The notes: generated by a model not told the origin, from the sequence alone. Shown: positions 43,444 through 52,555, numbered from the stretch's first letter. The stretch is 64,000 bases of DNA from CBDCBA01 sp965214125 (GCA_965214125.1 CBDCBA010000027.1:434001-498000); one strand, 5' to 3'. Translations and numbers: made by a program.

Positions 43444-46362
43444 ATGACCCTTGCCGACTCGCCGATTGCTTTGAATGACTCGCCGTCGATCGACGCCCTG
43501 CTCGGGCCGACCGATACGTTCCCGCGCCGCCACGTCGGGCCGGACGCGGGCGAGCGAAGGCAGATGCTCGACTTGCTCGGCGTCGACTCGCTCGACGAGC
43601 TCATGCGCCAGGCGGTCCCGGCGAGCATTCGCCTTGATCGGGATCTTGACCTGAACGATTTGGGCCACGAAGGGCTGGGCGAGTCGGCGGCGCTCGACCG
43701 GATTCGGGAGATCGCGGGCAAGAACGTCGTTCGCCGCAGCCTGATCGGCCAGGGGTACGCCGCGACGGACACGCCGGCCGTCATCCTGCGGAACGTGCTG
43801 GAAAACCCCGGCTGGTACACCGCCTACACGCCGTACCAGGCGGAGATTTCGCAGGGCCGGCTCGAGGCGTTGCTGGTCTTTCAGCAGACCGTCAGCGACC
43901 TGACGGCCCTGCCGCTGGCGAACGCGAGCCTGCTCGACGAGGCCACCGCGGCCGCCGAGGCGATGGCGATGGCCAAGGGCTTGAAGGGCAGCAAGAAGAA
44001 CACGTTCGTCGTCGCGAGCGACTGCCACCCGCAGACGATCGGCGTGGTGATGACGCGGGCGCGGTCGATGGGGATTACGGTTCAAGTTGCAAGTGACAAG
44101 TTTAAAGGGACAAGCTGGGACGACGTCTTTGGCGTGCTCGTGCAGTACCCGTGTACCGAGGGCCGCGTTCACGACTACAGCGAGTTGGCCGACGCCGTGC
44201 ATGGGGCGGGTGGGTTGCTGATCGCGGCGACGGATTTGCTCGCCTGCACGCTGCTGGCGCCGCCGGGCGAGTGGGGGGCGGATATTGCGGTGGGCAACTC
44301 GCAGCGGTTTGGTGTGCCGCTGGGGTACGGCGGGCCGCACGCGGCGTTCATGTCGTGCCGCGAGGAGTACGCCCGCAAAATGCCCGGCCGGCTCGTGGGC
44401 GTGAGCAAGGACGCCGACGGCAACACCGCCTACCGCCTGACGTTGCAGACGCGCGAGCAGCACATTCGCCGCGAGAAGGCGACGAGCAACATCTGCACCG
44501 CGCAGGTGCTTTTGGCCGTGATGGCGGGCATGTTCGCGGTCTACCACGGGCCCGAGGGGTTGAAGCGGATCGCGCGGCGCGTTCACGCGCTCGCTGGTGC
44601 GTTGGCAGTCGGGATGCAGCGATTGGGTCACGAGGTGGGGGGGCCGTTCTTCGACACCGTCACGATTCGCCCGAACGGCCTGCCGATGGATTCGATCCTG
44701 TCGGCGGCGGCGAACGAGGGGTTCAACCTGCGGCAGTACGAGGACGGCCGCGTCGGCATCGCGCTCGACGAGCGCAGCGACGGCGACGAGGTGCGCCGGC
44801 TGATCGAGTGCTTCGCCGGTGGCAGCACGTTCCGCCTGAACGTTGCCGAACTCGCCGAGGAGGCGGCCGACGGCTCACTCGCGGGTTTCGTGCGCACAAG
44901 CGACTTTCTCACGCACCCGACGTTCAACCGCTATCACAGCGAGCACGAGCTCACGCGCTACCTTTGGAAGCTCCAGCAGAAGGATTTTTCTCTTGTCCAC
45001 GGCATGATTCCGCTGGGCAGTTGCACGATGAAGCTCAACGCGACGAGCGAGATGCTGCCCGTCACGTGGCCGGAGTTTGGGGAGATTCACCCGTTTGCCC
45101 CGAAGGATCAGGCGAAGGGATACGACGAACTGTTCGCCGACCTGCGCGGCTGGCTCGGCGAGATCACCGGCCTGCCGGCGGTCAGCCTTCAGCCCAACGC
45201 CGGCAGCCAAGGCGAGTACGCGGGCCTGCTGGCGATCAAGCGTTACCACGAGGCCAACAGCGATGGAGGGCGGGACATTTGCTTAATCCCCGAATCCGCC
45301 CACGGAACCAACCCGGCGTCGGCGGTGATCGCGGGGATGAAGGTTGTGGTCGTCAAGACGCGCGACAACGGCGACGTCGACCTCGACGACCTCAAGGCCA
45401 AGGCGCAGCAGCACGGGGAGAAGCTCGCGGCGCTGATGGTCACGTACCCGAGCACGCACGGCGTGTTCGAGGCGCACATCCGCGACGTCTGCCAGACGAT
45501 CCACGACGCGGGCGGGCAGGTCTACATGGACGGGGCGAACATGAACGCGCAGGTCGGGCTCTGCCGGCCGGGGGACTTCGGGGCGGACGTACTGCACCTG
45601 AACCTGCATAAAACCTTTTGCATCCCCCACGGCGGCGGCGGGCCGGGGATGGGGCCGATCTGCGCCCACGAGCATTTGCGGCCGTTTTTGCCCGGCGATC
45701 CGGTGGATGCGGAGTCGCACGCCGTCAGCGCGGCGCCGTTCGGCAGCGCGAGCATTCTGACGATCAGTTGGATGTACCTCGCCATGATGGGCGGGCGCGG
45801 CCTGCGGCGGGCAAGCGAGGTTGCGATCCTCAACGCCAACTACATGGCCGGGCGGCTGGGCGACGCCTTCGACATCCTCTTCGCCGGCAAGACCGGCCGC
45901 GTGGCGCACGAGTTCATCCTCGATCTCCGCCCCTTCGAGAAGTCGGCCAACGTCAAGGTGGAGGATGTGGCCAAGCGCCTCATCGACTACGGCTTCCACG
46001 CCCCGACGATGAGCTGGCCGGTCGCCGGCACGCTGATGGTCGAGCCGACCGAAAGCGAAGATTTGCGGGAAATCGACCGCTTCTGCGACGCGATGCTCGG
46101 CATCCGCGCCGAGATCGCCAGGATCGAGAGCGGCGAGTGGTCGAAGGAGGACAACCCCCTCAAGCACGCCCCGCACCCGGCCCACGCGGTGACGGCCGAC
46201 GAGTGGAATCGGCCCTACAGCCGGCAGGTGGCGGCGTATCCGAGTCCGGCGATGCGCGAGAGCAAGTTCTGGCCGCCGGTGAGCCGCGTCGACAACGTTT
46301 TCGGCGACCGCAACGTCGTCTGCACGTGCCCGCCGATCGAAGAATATGCTGGGGCGAGTTGA
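43444..46362 (+). CDS. gcvP: Glycine dehydrogenase (decarboxylating), glycine cleavage P protein
   Basis: 972 residues, the long single-chain form. GcvP decarboxylates glycine with pyridoxal phosphate and passes the aminomethyl group to GcvH. The N-terminal half has the RHVGPDAGERRQMLDLLG start and YTPYQAEISQGRLEALLVFQ (20 residues). The C-terminal half has LIPESAHGTNPASAVIAGMK and the cofactor Lys K723 in LNLHKTFCIPHGGGG. Length and order are normal. It begins 75 bases after the ECF gene and may have its own promoter there. Confidence 0.96.
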   Translation: MTLADSPIALNDSPSIDALLGPTDTFPRRHVGPDAGERRQMLDLLGVDSLDELMRQAVPASIRLDRDLDLNDLGHEGLGESAALDRIREIAGKNVVRRSLIGQGYAATDTPAVILRNVLENPGWYTAYTPYQAEISQGRLEALLVFQQTVSDLTALPLANASLLDEATAAAEAMAMAKGLKGSKKNTFVVASDCHPQTIGVVMTRARSMGITVQVASDKFKGTSWDDVFGVLVQYPCTEGRVHDYSELADAVHGAGGLLIAATDLLACTLLAPPGEWGADIAVGNSQRFGVPLGYGGPHAAFMSCREEYARKMPGRLVGVSKDADGNTAYRLTLQTREQHIRREKATSNICTAQVLLAVMAGMFAVYHGPEGLKRIARRVHALAGALAVGMQRLGHEVGGPFFDTVTIRPNGLPMDSILSAAANEGFNLRQYEDGRVGIALDERSDGDEVRRLIECFAGGSTFRLNVAELAEEAADGSLAGFVRTSDFLTHPTFNRYHSEHELTRYLWKLQQKDFSLVHGMIPLGSCTMKLNATSEMLPVTWPEFGEIHPFAPKDQAKGYDELFADLRGWLGEITGLPAVSLQPNAGSQGEYAGLLAIKRYHEANSDGGRDICLIPESAHGTNPASAVIAGMKVVVVKTRDNGDVDLDDLKAKAQQHGEKLAALMVTYPSTHGVFEAHIRDVCQTIHDAGGQVYMDGANMNAQVGLCRPGDFGADVLHLNLHKTFCIPHGGGGPGMGPICAHEHLRPFLPGDPVDAESHAVSAAPFGSASILTISWMYLAMMGGRGLRRASEVAILNANYMAGRLGDAFDILFAGKTGRVAHEFILDLRPFEKSANVKVEDVAKRLIDYGFHAPTMSWPVAGTLMVEPTESEDLREIDRFCDAMLGIRAEIARIESGEWSKEDNPLKHAPHPAHAVTADEWNRPYSRQVAAYPSPAMRESKFWPPVSRVDNVFGDRNVVCTCPPIEEYAGAS

Positions 46363-46400
46363 CAGACTCTGCACGTTCGATCAAGCACAATGCTCTGTTC

Positions 46401-46472
46401 GCCGCCCCGCCTCGCGAGGCGTTGCTCGAGTCGATTCCCGCAGCTCCGCGCCCCGCGAGGCGGGGCGGCTAA
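46401..46472. repeat. Inverted repeat, CGCCCCGCGAGGCGGGGCGG family, copy 2
   Basis: The right arm, 46449-46472, is identical over 24 bases to 12788-12811. The left arm (46401-46421) matches the left arm of copy 1 less well, with the inner part changed, so pairing is partial. It sits between gcvP and the FkbM methyltransferase gene, both on the plus strand. Confidence 0.68.
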
Positions 46473-46506
46473 CGCGGGGAGAGCACGAGAGGATTACACT
46501 GCCGCC

Positions 46507-47355
46507 GTGCCCGCCCCGCTTTTGTTCCGATTGCTCCGTGCCTACAGCGCGATTGCCCCGACGGAGCGCGGCGGGTTCCGGCTGGCGCGATTGGCGCGTC
46601 GCCTTGTGCCGCGCGATCGCTGGCAGGATCGTTTCACCGTCGGCGGGCTCACGTTCGGGCTCGATCTGACGACCTACCCCGACGTCGCGATGGCCGGCGG
46701 GGTGTACGAGCTCGACACGCTGCGCGTCCTGCGCCGCCGGCTTGGGCCGGGGGTGACGTTCGTCGATGGCGGGGCGAACCTGGGCTACTTCACCTGCCGA
46801 GCAGCGGCCTGGGGAGCGGCCGTCATCGCGGTCGAGCCCGATCCGGTCAACCGGGTGCGGCTGGAAGCCAATCTTGCGGCGAACGACCTGACGCACCGGG
46901 TCGACTTGCGGCCGGTTGCGCTTAGTGACGAAGCGGGCGTGGCCACCTTCCACCGGCCCGTCAGGACCGACCGCGCCAACCACGGCGAGTCGGGCCGCTT
47001 TCCGAGGGAGGACGTGCCGAGCGAACCGTTCGAGGTGGAGCTGCGCCGGCTGGACGATCTGATCGCGACGCCGCCGGACGTGGTGAAGCTGGACCTGGAA
47101 GGCTCCGAAACGCTAGCCGTTCGCGGTGCCGCCGGCTGGTTCGATGGAATGCCGCCGCCGGCCTGGGTCATCGAGCATGGTCCCGAGGCCGTGGAGCGCG
47201 TCGGGGGCAAACCGGGCGATGTCTGGCGGACGCTGTTGGAGTTCGAGCCTCGGTATCACTGCCGGTTCATCGGCCGATCGGCGGCGTTCGCCTCGCCCGA
47301 CGAGATGGACTGCTTTGCCCGTCAAGGCAACGTGCTGATCGCGCTGGACGCCTGA
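46507..47355 (+). CDS. FkbM family methyltransferase
   Basis: 282 residues from a GTG at 46507. The SAM-binding motif is VTFVDGGANLGYFTCRAA with VIAVEPDPVNRVRLEANLAA after it, and VVKLDLEGSETLAVRGA is the FkbM-family acidic motif. The family methylates sugars, polyketides or small carbohydrates, and many members act in surface-glycan synthesis. The substrate here is unknown. It stands alone between gcvP and nuoA, with the nuoA start 45 bases beyond its stop. Confidence 0.85.
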   Translation: MPAPLLFRLLRAYSAIAPTERGGFRLARLARRLVPRDRWQDRFTVGGLTFGLDLTTYPDVAMAGGVYELDTLRVLRRRLGPGVTFVDGGANLGYFTCRAAAWGAAVIAVEPDPVNRVRLEANLAANDLTHRVDLRPVALSDEAGVATFHRPVRTDRANHGESGRFPREDVPSEPFEVELRRLDDLIATPPDVVKLDLEGSETLAVRGAAGWFDGMPPPAWVIEHGPEAVERVGGKPGDVWRTLLEFEPRYHCRFIGRSAAFASPDEMDCFARQGNVLIALDA

Positions 47356-47400
47356 CGCGCGGCCGCTTGCCGACGTGGCAAGGCCCGCTATCGTGCCGGC

Positions 47401-47844
47401 GTGAACGCCGACCTGCTCTCGTCTCTCGCCCTGCCGCTGGCCCAGTCGGCGGAGGACTCCCGCCTCGGCTGGCTGCCCGTGGCCCTGCTGCTGGTCATCG
47501 CCGTCGGCTTCGCGGTGACGAACCTGCTGGTCTCCCTTTGGATCGGCCCCAGCCGCACCGGGCCGGGCAAGGAGACGACCTACGAGAGCGGCATGGCCCC
47601 GGTCGGCGACGCCCACCGCCGCTTCAACGTGCGGTTCTACCTCGTCGCGATCCTGTTCGTTGCGTTCGACGTGGAAGTTGTCGTGCTCTACCCCTGGGCC
47701 AGCACGTTCGCCCAGGCGGTCGAGAGCAACGCGCTCAACGGCGGGCTCGGCACGACGATGCTGGTGGGCATGCTCGTCTTCACGGCCTTGATTCTGATCG
47801 GCTACGCGTACGACATCGGCAAGGGCGTGCTGAAGTTCGAGTAG
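47401..47844 (+). CDS. nuoA: NADH-quinone oxidoreductase subunit A
   Basis: 147 residues from a GTG, with three membrane helices: AEDSRLGWLPVALLLVIAVG, FNVRFYLVAILFVAFDVEVV and LVGMLVFTALILIGYAYDIG. The conserved loop KETTYESGMAPVGDAHRRFN (GxxxxYExG type) and the acidic FDVEVV helix are diagnostic. NuoA is part of the membrane arm of complex I. Normally nuoB follows at once; here a toxin-antitoxin pair lies between. Complex I would reduce the menaquinone suggested by the mqnD-like gene. Confidence 0.93.
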   Translation: MNADLLSSLALPLAQSAEDSRLGWLPVALLLVIAVGFAVTNLLVSLWIGPSRTGPGKETTYESGMAPVGDAHRRFNVRFYLVAILFVAFDVEVVVLYPWASTFAQAVESNALNGGLGTTMLVGMLVFTALILIGYAYDIGKGVLKFE

Positions 47845-47870
47845 GCGTAGGCGGTTGATGGAGATACACC

Positions 47871-48080
47871 GTGAGCAGTCGGAAGGTGATCCGAATCCTG
47901 CGAGACGATGGGTGGTACTTCCTCGAAGCCCGCGGAAGCCACCACCACTACCAGCATCCGTCCAAACCGGGTAAGGTGACTGTTCCGCATCCGAAGGTCG
48001 ATCTCTCCATCGGCACGCTGCGTAACATCTGGCGTCAGGCGGGCCTGCCGCTCGACACCCACCGGACCGGAGGCAACTGA
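47871..48080 (+). CDS. hicA: HicA family mRNA interferase toxin
   Basis: 69 residues from a GTG with GGAG eight bases upstream. The double-stranded-RNA-binding-like fold is shown by KVIRILRDDGWYFLEARGSH, with the catalytic His in GSHHHYQHP, and then KPGKVTVPHPK and SIGTLRNIWRQAGL. HicA cleaves mRNA or tmRNA and is blocked by HicB. Its TGA overlaps the ATG of hicB. It begins 26 bases after nuoA on the same strand and may be read from the nuo promoter as well as from its own. Confidence 0.9.
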   Translation: MSSRKVIRILRDDGWYFLEARGSHHHYQHPSKPGKVTVPHPKVDLSIGTLRNIWRQAGLPLDTHRTGGN

Positions 48081-48376
48081 TGCGTCGCTCCTACCCGATC
48101 TGTCTTCACAAGGATCCGGGCAGCGCGTATGGCGTGTCTGTACCGGACGTCCCGGGATGCTTCTCCGCGGGCGACACGTTCGAAGATGCGTTAGCTATGG
48201 CGAAGGAGGCGATCGAGTTTCACATCGACGTCATTACGTCGCAGGGCGATCCAATCCCTGAGCCGTCGACGATTGGGCGTTGGGTCGATGTCGAGGGGTA
48301 TGACGACGCCACGGCGTGGGCGTTCGTCGAAGTCGAATTGCCGCAGCACAAGGCGGTCCCCGCCGGCGTAGAATGA
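48080..48376 (+). CDS. hicB: HicB family antitoxin
   Basis: 98 residues. The HicB partial RNase H-like fold is evident: YPICLHKDPGSAYGVSVPDV, PGCFSAGDTFEDALAMAKEA, IEFHIDVITSQGDPIPEPST. The C-terminal part is short and lacks a clear helix-turn-helix or ribbon-helix-helix, so autoregulation by DNA binding may be weak or use the complex. Its ATG overlaps the hicA stop. nuoB starts six bases after its stop. Confidence 0.9.
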   Translation: MRRSYPICLHKDPGSAYGVSVPDVPGCFSAGDTFEDALAMAKEAIEFHIDVITSQGDPIPEPSTIGRWVDVEGYDDATAWAFVEVELPQHKAVPAGVE

Positions 48377-48382
48377 GGTGAA

Positions 48383-48961
48383 ATGGACGTCACCGCCCTG
48401 CCTGACAACGTGCTGACGACGAACCTCAAGCGGGTCGTCAACTGGGCCCGCCGCAGTTCGCTGTGGCCCATGCCCTTTGCCACCGCCTGCTGCGGCATCG
48501 AGCTGATGGCAACGGCTTCCTCGCGCTACGACCTCGCCCGCTTCGGGGCCGAGGCCATGCGGTTTTCACCGCGCCAGAGCGACCTGATGATCGTTGCCGG
48601 CCGCGTAACCATCAAGATGATGCCGGTGCTCCAGCACATCTACCAGCAGATGACCGAGCCCAAGTGGGTCATCAGCATGGGCGCCTGCGCCAGCACCGGC
48701 GGCGTCTTCGACGCCTACGCCACCATTCAGGGCATTGACCAGTTCATGCCGGTCGACGTCTACGTCCCCGGCTGCCCGCCGCGGCCTGAGACGCTCATCG
48801 AGGGCATCATGGCGATCCAGCGCAAGATCGACGAGGACGGCCTGCCCCCCGCCGGCAAGCGTCGGCCGTTGCAACTCGTCGTCGAGCCGAGTTACGTACC
48901 GGCCCCGCAGCCGGTGCCGCTGGGCGTCGGCGGGAACGTGATGAACCGCGGCGGCAAGTGA
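48383..48961 (+). CDS. nuoB: NADH-quinone oxidoreductase subunit B
   Basis: 192 residues with a GAGGTG site before the ATG. NuoB carries cluster N2 of complex I next to the quinone site. The ligand cysteines are visible in FATACCGIELMATASSRYDL, SMGACASTGGVFDAY and VPGCPPRPE. The C-terminal tail beyond KRRPLQLVVEPSYVP is extended by about 20 residues. No nuoC or nuoD follows; the next gene is on the other strand. The remaining subunits must be encoded elsewhere. Confidence 0.95.
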   Translation: MDVTALPDNVLTTNLKRVVNWARRSSLWPMPFATACCGIELMATASSRYDLARFGAEAMRFSPRQSDLMIVAGRVTIKMMPVLQHIYQQMTEPKWVISMGACASTGGVFDAYATIQGIDQFMPVDVYVPGCPPRPETLIEGIMAIQRKIDEDGLPPAGKRRPLQLVVEPSYVPAPQPVPLGVGGNVMNRGGK

Positions 48962-48962
48962 A

Positions 48963-49979
48963 CTAGGCGCCGGCGTACCAGCCGCGGATCCGCTTCGTGC
49001 GGAGCAGGCAAAGCACCACAATCGGGTAGATCAGCCCCGGCACGCCGATGACCAGCGGCGGGAGGAGCATCCACCAGTTCATGCCGGCCATGCCCATTCC
49101 GGCAAAGGATTGCGACTGCCGGTGGGCCCAGTACACGCTCAAGCCGACACCGATTATGCCGAGGGCGAGCTTCGGCCACGCCCACCACAGGTGCAGCGAC
49201 CGCCCCGGCGGTGTGCCGCGGACGGCGAAGATGCCCGCGAGGATCAGCAGGATCGCCAACGCCGCTAGCAGTCCCTCCGCCGCGATGCCGGCAACCACGA
49301 GCCACGCCGGCGGATTGAAGATCCCGCCGGCGAATCCCGCCGCGCCGCCCGCCGTCTGTGTGACGACGCCGGTGGCATCGACCGTCATGTAGTTGCCGGT
49401 CGACCAGACCATCGTGCTGACATCGGTCGCGTTCACGTCGATGCTGCCGTTGTTCGTGTTGACGCTCGACTGCACGGCGGCGGCGGCACCGGTGCCGAAG
49501 GAGTAGCTCGACGAGCCCGTGATTTGGCCCGCCACGTGCTGCTGCGTCCAAGCGGCACCGCCCGTTGGCGGCGCGAACGGCAGATCCACCTTGGGCAGCG
49601 CGGCCCGCAGGCGCTGCTCGTCCGCGGTGGAGAGCGGCCGGGCCGCGACGTAGGCGTTGCCGACGATTGCCACCTCCTCCGGCGTGAGCGAACCGGCCGG
49701 CGTCGTCGCCGCGCCGGTGCCCGCCATCGGTGTCGCGGCGCCAGTGAATGCGGTTGTTGTGTTCAGCATTGCCAGGTACATGCTCCAACTGAACGCCTGC
49801 CCGGCCGACAGAAGCGTGCCGAGGGAGCCGAAGATGATGCTGAGGATGCCCAGTGTCAGCAGCAGCCCCGGCCGCCCCTCGCCGAGGGTGGCGTAGCCGA
49901 GTGTGCCCGTGTCACGCCGTGGCGTCGGGTCCGCCCACGTCTCTGCCGGCGACGCCGGTGTTCCCGCCTGTGAACTCAT
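48963..49979 (-). CDS. Unknown polytopic membrane protein
   Basis: 338 residues. It begins MSSQAGTPASPAETW and has a first helix pair (GLLLTLGILSIIFGSLGTLL). A Ser/Thr/Asn-rich segment outside the membrane follows (about 115-205). Three or four more helices form the second half, such as LLAALAILLILAGIFAV, LALGIIGVGLSVYWAHR and LLPPLVIGVPGLIYPIVVLC (20 residues). It ends with basic residues. I do not recognise a family. It is convergent with nuoB, with a single base between the stops, and divergent from the PEP-CTERM protease gene. Confidence 0.55.
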   Translation of the reverse strand: MSSQAGTPASPAETWADPTPRRDTGTLGYATLGEGRPGLLLTLGILSIIFGSLGTLLSAGQAFSWSMYLAMLNTTTAFTGAATPMAGTGAATTPAGSLTPEEVAIVGNAYVAARPLSTADEQRLRAALPKVDLPFAPPTGGAAWTQQHVAGQITGSSSYSFGTGAAAAVQSSVNTNNGSIDVNATDVSTMVWSTGNYMTVDATGVVTQTAGGAAGFAGGIFNPPAWLVVAGIAAEGLLAALAILLILAGIFAVRGTPPGRSLHLWWAWPKLALGIIGVGLSVYWAHRQSQSFAGMGMAGMNWWMLLPPLVIGVPGLIYPIVVLCLLRTKRIRGWYAGA

Positions 49980-50064
49980 GCCGGTGTTGTACCACCTGAG
50001 GGCCTGCCTCTGCCGCACGCGATCGCCCCTAGGCACCTGGGCGTCCCTGTGGTAGACTGGGCCT

Positions 50065-51036
50065 ATGGCGAAAATGCACCTGACGACGATCGCCGCTTCC
50101 CTCGCATTGGCCGCCACGACGGCCTCGGCGGGTGTGTTCGCGGACTTCGATGCCGACCGCAACAGCCGATTCATCGGTGGCAACGCCAACTCGAGCGGCG
50201 AGTTTCTCCTTGCCGGCTACGACCTGTCCGGCCTTGCGACGAGCAACAACGGCGGCATTCTCATCAGCGACCGCCATGTTCTGACGGCGGCCCACCGGCC
50301 GAGCGGCGCGTACACCTTCGTTGGCAGCGACGGCGTCTCGCGCACCTACCGGGCGGCCCGTAACACCGTTGTGCAAACGCTGGTCGACGGCTCCCTCCGC
50401 GACAGCGACATTCTCATCGCTACCCTGGATGACGACAACAACGCCGGCAACGGTGAGGGCACCGGCGGCGTCAGCGAGTTCATCGCTCCGATGCCCCTGC
50501 TCCAGGCGACGGCGGCGGACCTCAACGGCCGCATCCAGTTCGTGTTCGACCAGAACGAGCGCGTCGGCCGCAACCGCATTGTCAGCCGCATCATCGCCGA
50601 GGGCGAGACGGAGGAGTCGGACCTGCTCGTGGTGATGGACGACAGCGGCAACCGTCCCACCTTTGCCACCGCCTACGACTTCGACACGACCGCCAACGGC
50701 GGGCAAGGCGGCCTCGGCGGCGACGAGATCGGCCTGGTGGCCGGCGATTCGGGCCACGGCTCGCTCTTTATCAACGACGACGGCGTGCTCGCCCTGCTCG
50801 GCAGCCACTACGGCGTGTCCGAATTGGTCGACGCGAACACGCCGGTGGACGAGATTCCGAACTACTTCAGCTTCTCGTCGCTTGCCGGCGTGGATCAGTA
50901 CCTGCCGCAGATCACGGGCATCATTGCCGGCGACGGAGCGGCCGACTCGTTCTCCGTTGTGTTGGTTCCCGAGCCGACGGGCTTGGCCTTGCTGCTCGCT
51001 CCCGCCGCCGCCCTGCTCCGTCGGCGGCGGGCGTGA
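50065..51036 (+). CDS. Trypsin-like serine protease domain with PEP-CTERM sorting tail
   Basis: 323 residues. A signal peptide (MHLTTIAASLALAATTASAG) leads into a chymotrypsin-fold domain: GGILISDRHVLTAAHR with His77, DSDILIATLDDD with Asp115, and GLVAGDSGHGSLFIND with Ser229. These are in the order and context of the S1 catalytic triad, although GDSGGP is replaced by GDSGHG. The tail VPEPTGLALLLAPAAALL then RRRRA is a textbook PEP-CTERM signal. The product would be an exported, exosortase-processed protease or protease-like protein. Identification rests on motifs; strand spacing is unusual for trypsin. Confidence 0.78.
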   Translation: MAKMHLTTIAASLALAATTASAGVFADFDADRNSRFIGGNANSSGEFLLAGYDLSGLATSNNGGILISDRHVLTAAHRPSGAYTFVGSDGVSRTYRAARNTVVQTLVDGSLRDSDILIATLDDDNNAGNGEGTGGVSEFIAPMPLLQATAADLNGRIQFVFDQNERVGRNRIVSRIIAEGETEESDLLVVMDDSGNRPTFATAYDFDTTANGGQGGLGGDEIGLVAGDSGHGSLFINDDGVLALLGSHYGVSELVDANTPVDEIPNYFSFSSLAGVDQYLPQITGIIAGDGAADSFSVVLVPEPTGLALLLAPAAALLRRRRA

Positions 51037-51044
51037 GCGCTCGG

Positions 51045-51086
51045 GGGCCGCTACAGCGGTTCCCGAAGGGCCGCTACAGCGGTTCC
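51045..51086. repeat. Two tandem copies of a small palindrome
   Basis: The 19-base word GGGCCGCTACAGCGGTTCC occurs at 51045-51063 and again at 51068-51086. Each contains CCGCTACAGCGG, a near-perfect palindrome. It lies between convergent genes directly after the protease stop and may act as a terminator. Confidence 0.6.
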
Positions 51087-51517
51087 GGCCGCGATGCGTC
51101 CATCGTGCCGGGGCCGAACTTGCGGTCGACGGCCTCGCGAAAGAGCTTGAAGTTTCTGCGATTCGCCTTGAAGGCCACATCAAAGAAGTCGCCCAGCACC
51201 GGGACGAGGCCGACGATGAAGTCGATCCCGACGTTGCCGAGCATCCGCGCGATGGTTGTGCCACCCAAATTGTGCCGCCCCGCCAGGTAAATCGGATACA
51301 GCGACAGCAGCCCGGTGATCCCGTCGCCCACTCCCGGCACAAGGCCGATGATGCCGTCGAGCCCGAACTTCACGCCGGCGATGTTGAACTGCGAGTCGAG
51401 CAGCGTGCTGAGCCGATCCGCGATTGCAAGATCGCGGCGCAGTTCGTCATTGGCTTCGGCTGATCGCACGTGAACGCGCTGAGCGGTGGCGGACGGGTTG
51501 TGCGGGGCGGCAGTCAT
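51074..51517 (-). CDS. DUF4112 domain protein
   Basis: 147 residues. The body matches the DUF4112 pattern: IADRLSTLLDSQFNIAGVKF, GLDGIIGLVPGVGDGITGLL, NVGIDFIVGLVPVLGDFFDV and AFKANRRNFKLFREAV. Two glycine-rich hydrophobic hairpins separate short basic segments, so it is a small membrane protein. Function is unknown. The gene stops within the second palindrome copy and is convergent with the PEP-CTERM protease. It diverges from argC with a gap of 50 bases. Confidence 0.87.
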   Translation of the reverse strand: MTAAPHNPSATAQRVHVRSAEANDELRRDLAIADRLSTLLDSQFNIAGVKFGLDGIIGLVPGVGDGITGLLSLYPIYLAGRHNLGGTTIARMLGNVGIDFIVGLVPVLGDFFDVAFKANRRNFKLFREAVDRKFGPGTMDASRPEPL

Positions 51518-51567
51518 AGGGGATCTCCAGCAAACGCCGCGCCGGCGACGGGCACTACGATCGGCAC

Positions 51568-52554
51568 ATGAGCGAGCGTCACCGCGTGGGCATCATTGGC
51601 GTCAGCGGCTACGGAGGGGGCGAAGCGCTCCGCTTGTGCGCTCAACATCCCGATCTTCAGGTCGCCGCCGTCTACGGCGAGTCATCTGCCGGGCAGCGCG
51701 TGGGCGAACGCTACCCTGCCATTGCGGCGCTCGCCCCGGCCGTCGCCCGCCTGCGGGTCGAGCCCTTCGAACCATCGTCGGTTGACGTGAAGCTCCTCTT
51801 CGCCAGCATGCCGACCGGCAAGAGCCGCGACGCGCTCGCGGCCGTTCCGGAGCGTGTGAAGATTATCGACATCGGTGGCGACCATCGCTTCGCCGAAGGC
51901 TGGACGTACGGCCTCGCCGACGTCTGGCCGAATCAGGTGGCTGACTCCGCACGGATCGCCAATCCCGGCTGCTACCCGTCTGCCGCGTTGCTCGCGCTCG
52001 CACCGTTGGCGAAGGCGGGCTACATCGACGCTGCCGGCCCGGTCATCGTGAATGCTGTGAGCGGCGTCAGCGGCGCCGGCCGAGGGGGCGGAGAGCAGTT
52101 GGGCTACTCCGAAGTCAACGAGAGCGTTCACGCCTACAAGCCGATGGCGCACGATCACGAGCCGGAGATCGGCCAAGCCCTGGCCGACCTCGGCCTTGCC
52201 GCGCTGCGGCTGGCGTTCGTGCCGCACCTTGTCCCGATGACGCGCGGTATCCTCGCCACCTGCTACGTCACGAGCCGAGCCACCGCCAACGACTGCATCC
52301 AGGCCGCCCGCGCGACGTACGAGGCATCGCCGTTCGTCCGCGTAACACCCGAACCGCCACGCACGAAGTTCGCCAGCGGGAGCAACCTGGCCTTCGTCCA
52401 CTACGCGGCCGACCCGCAGCGGGGCCTGGTCGTCGCGACGTGCGCGATCGACAATCTCGGGAAGGGCGCCGCCGGCCAGGCCGTGCAGAACGCGAACCTG
52501 ATGCTCGGCCTCCCCGCCGACGCGGGCTTACGCTCGCTGCCGATCTGGCCTTGA
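51568..52554 (+). CDS. argC: N-acetyl-gamma-glutamyl-phosphate reductase
   Basis: 328 residues. ArgC reduces N-acetylglutamyl phosphate to the semialdehyde in arginine synthesis using NADPH. The Rossmann start is RVGIIGVSGYGGGEALRL; the catalytic Cys is C135 in IANPGCYPSAALLAL. Other typical stretches are VNAVSGVSGAGRGG and FVPHLVPMTRGILATCYV. The end GKGAAGQAVQNANLMLGLP is diagnostic. No other arg gene is nearby. Its stop is followed one base later by the stop of the convergent kinase gene. Confidence 0.94.
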   Translation: MSERHRVGIIGVSGYGGGEALRLCAQHPDLQVAAVYGESSAGQRVGERYPAIAALAPAVARLRVEPFEPSSVDVKLLFASMPTGKSRDALAAVPERVKIIDIGGDHRFAEGWTYGLADVWPNQVADSARIANPGCYPSAALLALAPLAKAGYIDAAGPVIVNAVSGVSGAGRGGGEQLGYSEVNESVHAYKPMAHDHEPEIGQALADLGLAALRLAFVPHLVPMTRGILATCYVTSRATANDCIQAARATYEASPFVRVTPEPPRTKFASGSNLAFVHYAADPQRGLVVATCAIDNLGKGAAGQAVQNANLMLGLPADAGLRSLPIWP

Positions 52555-52555
52555 C

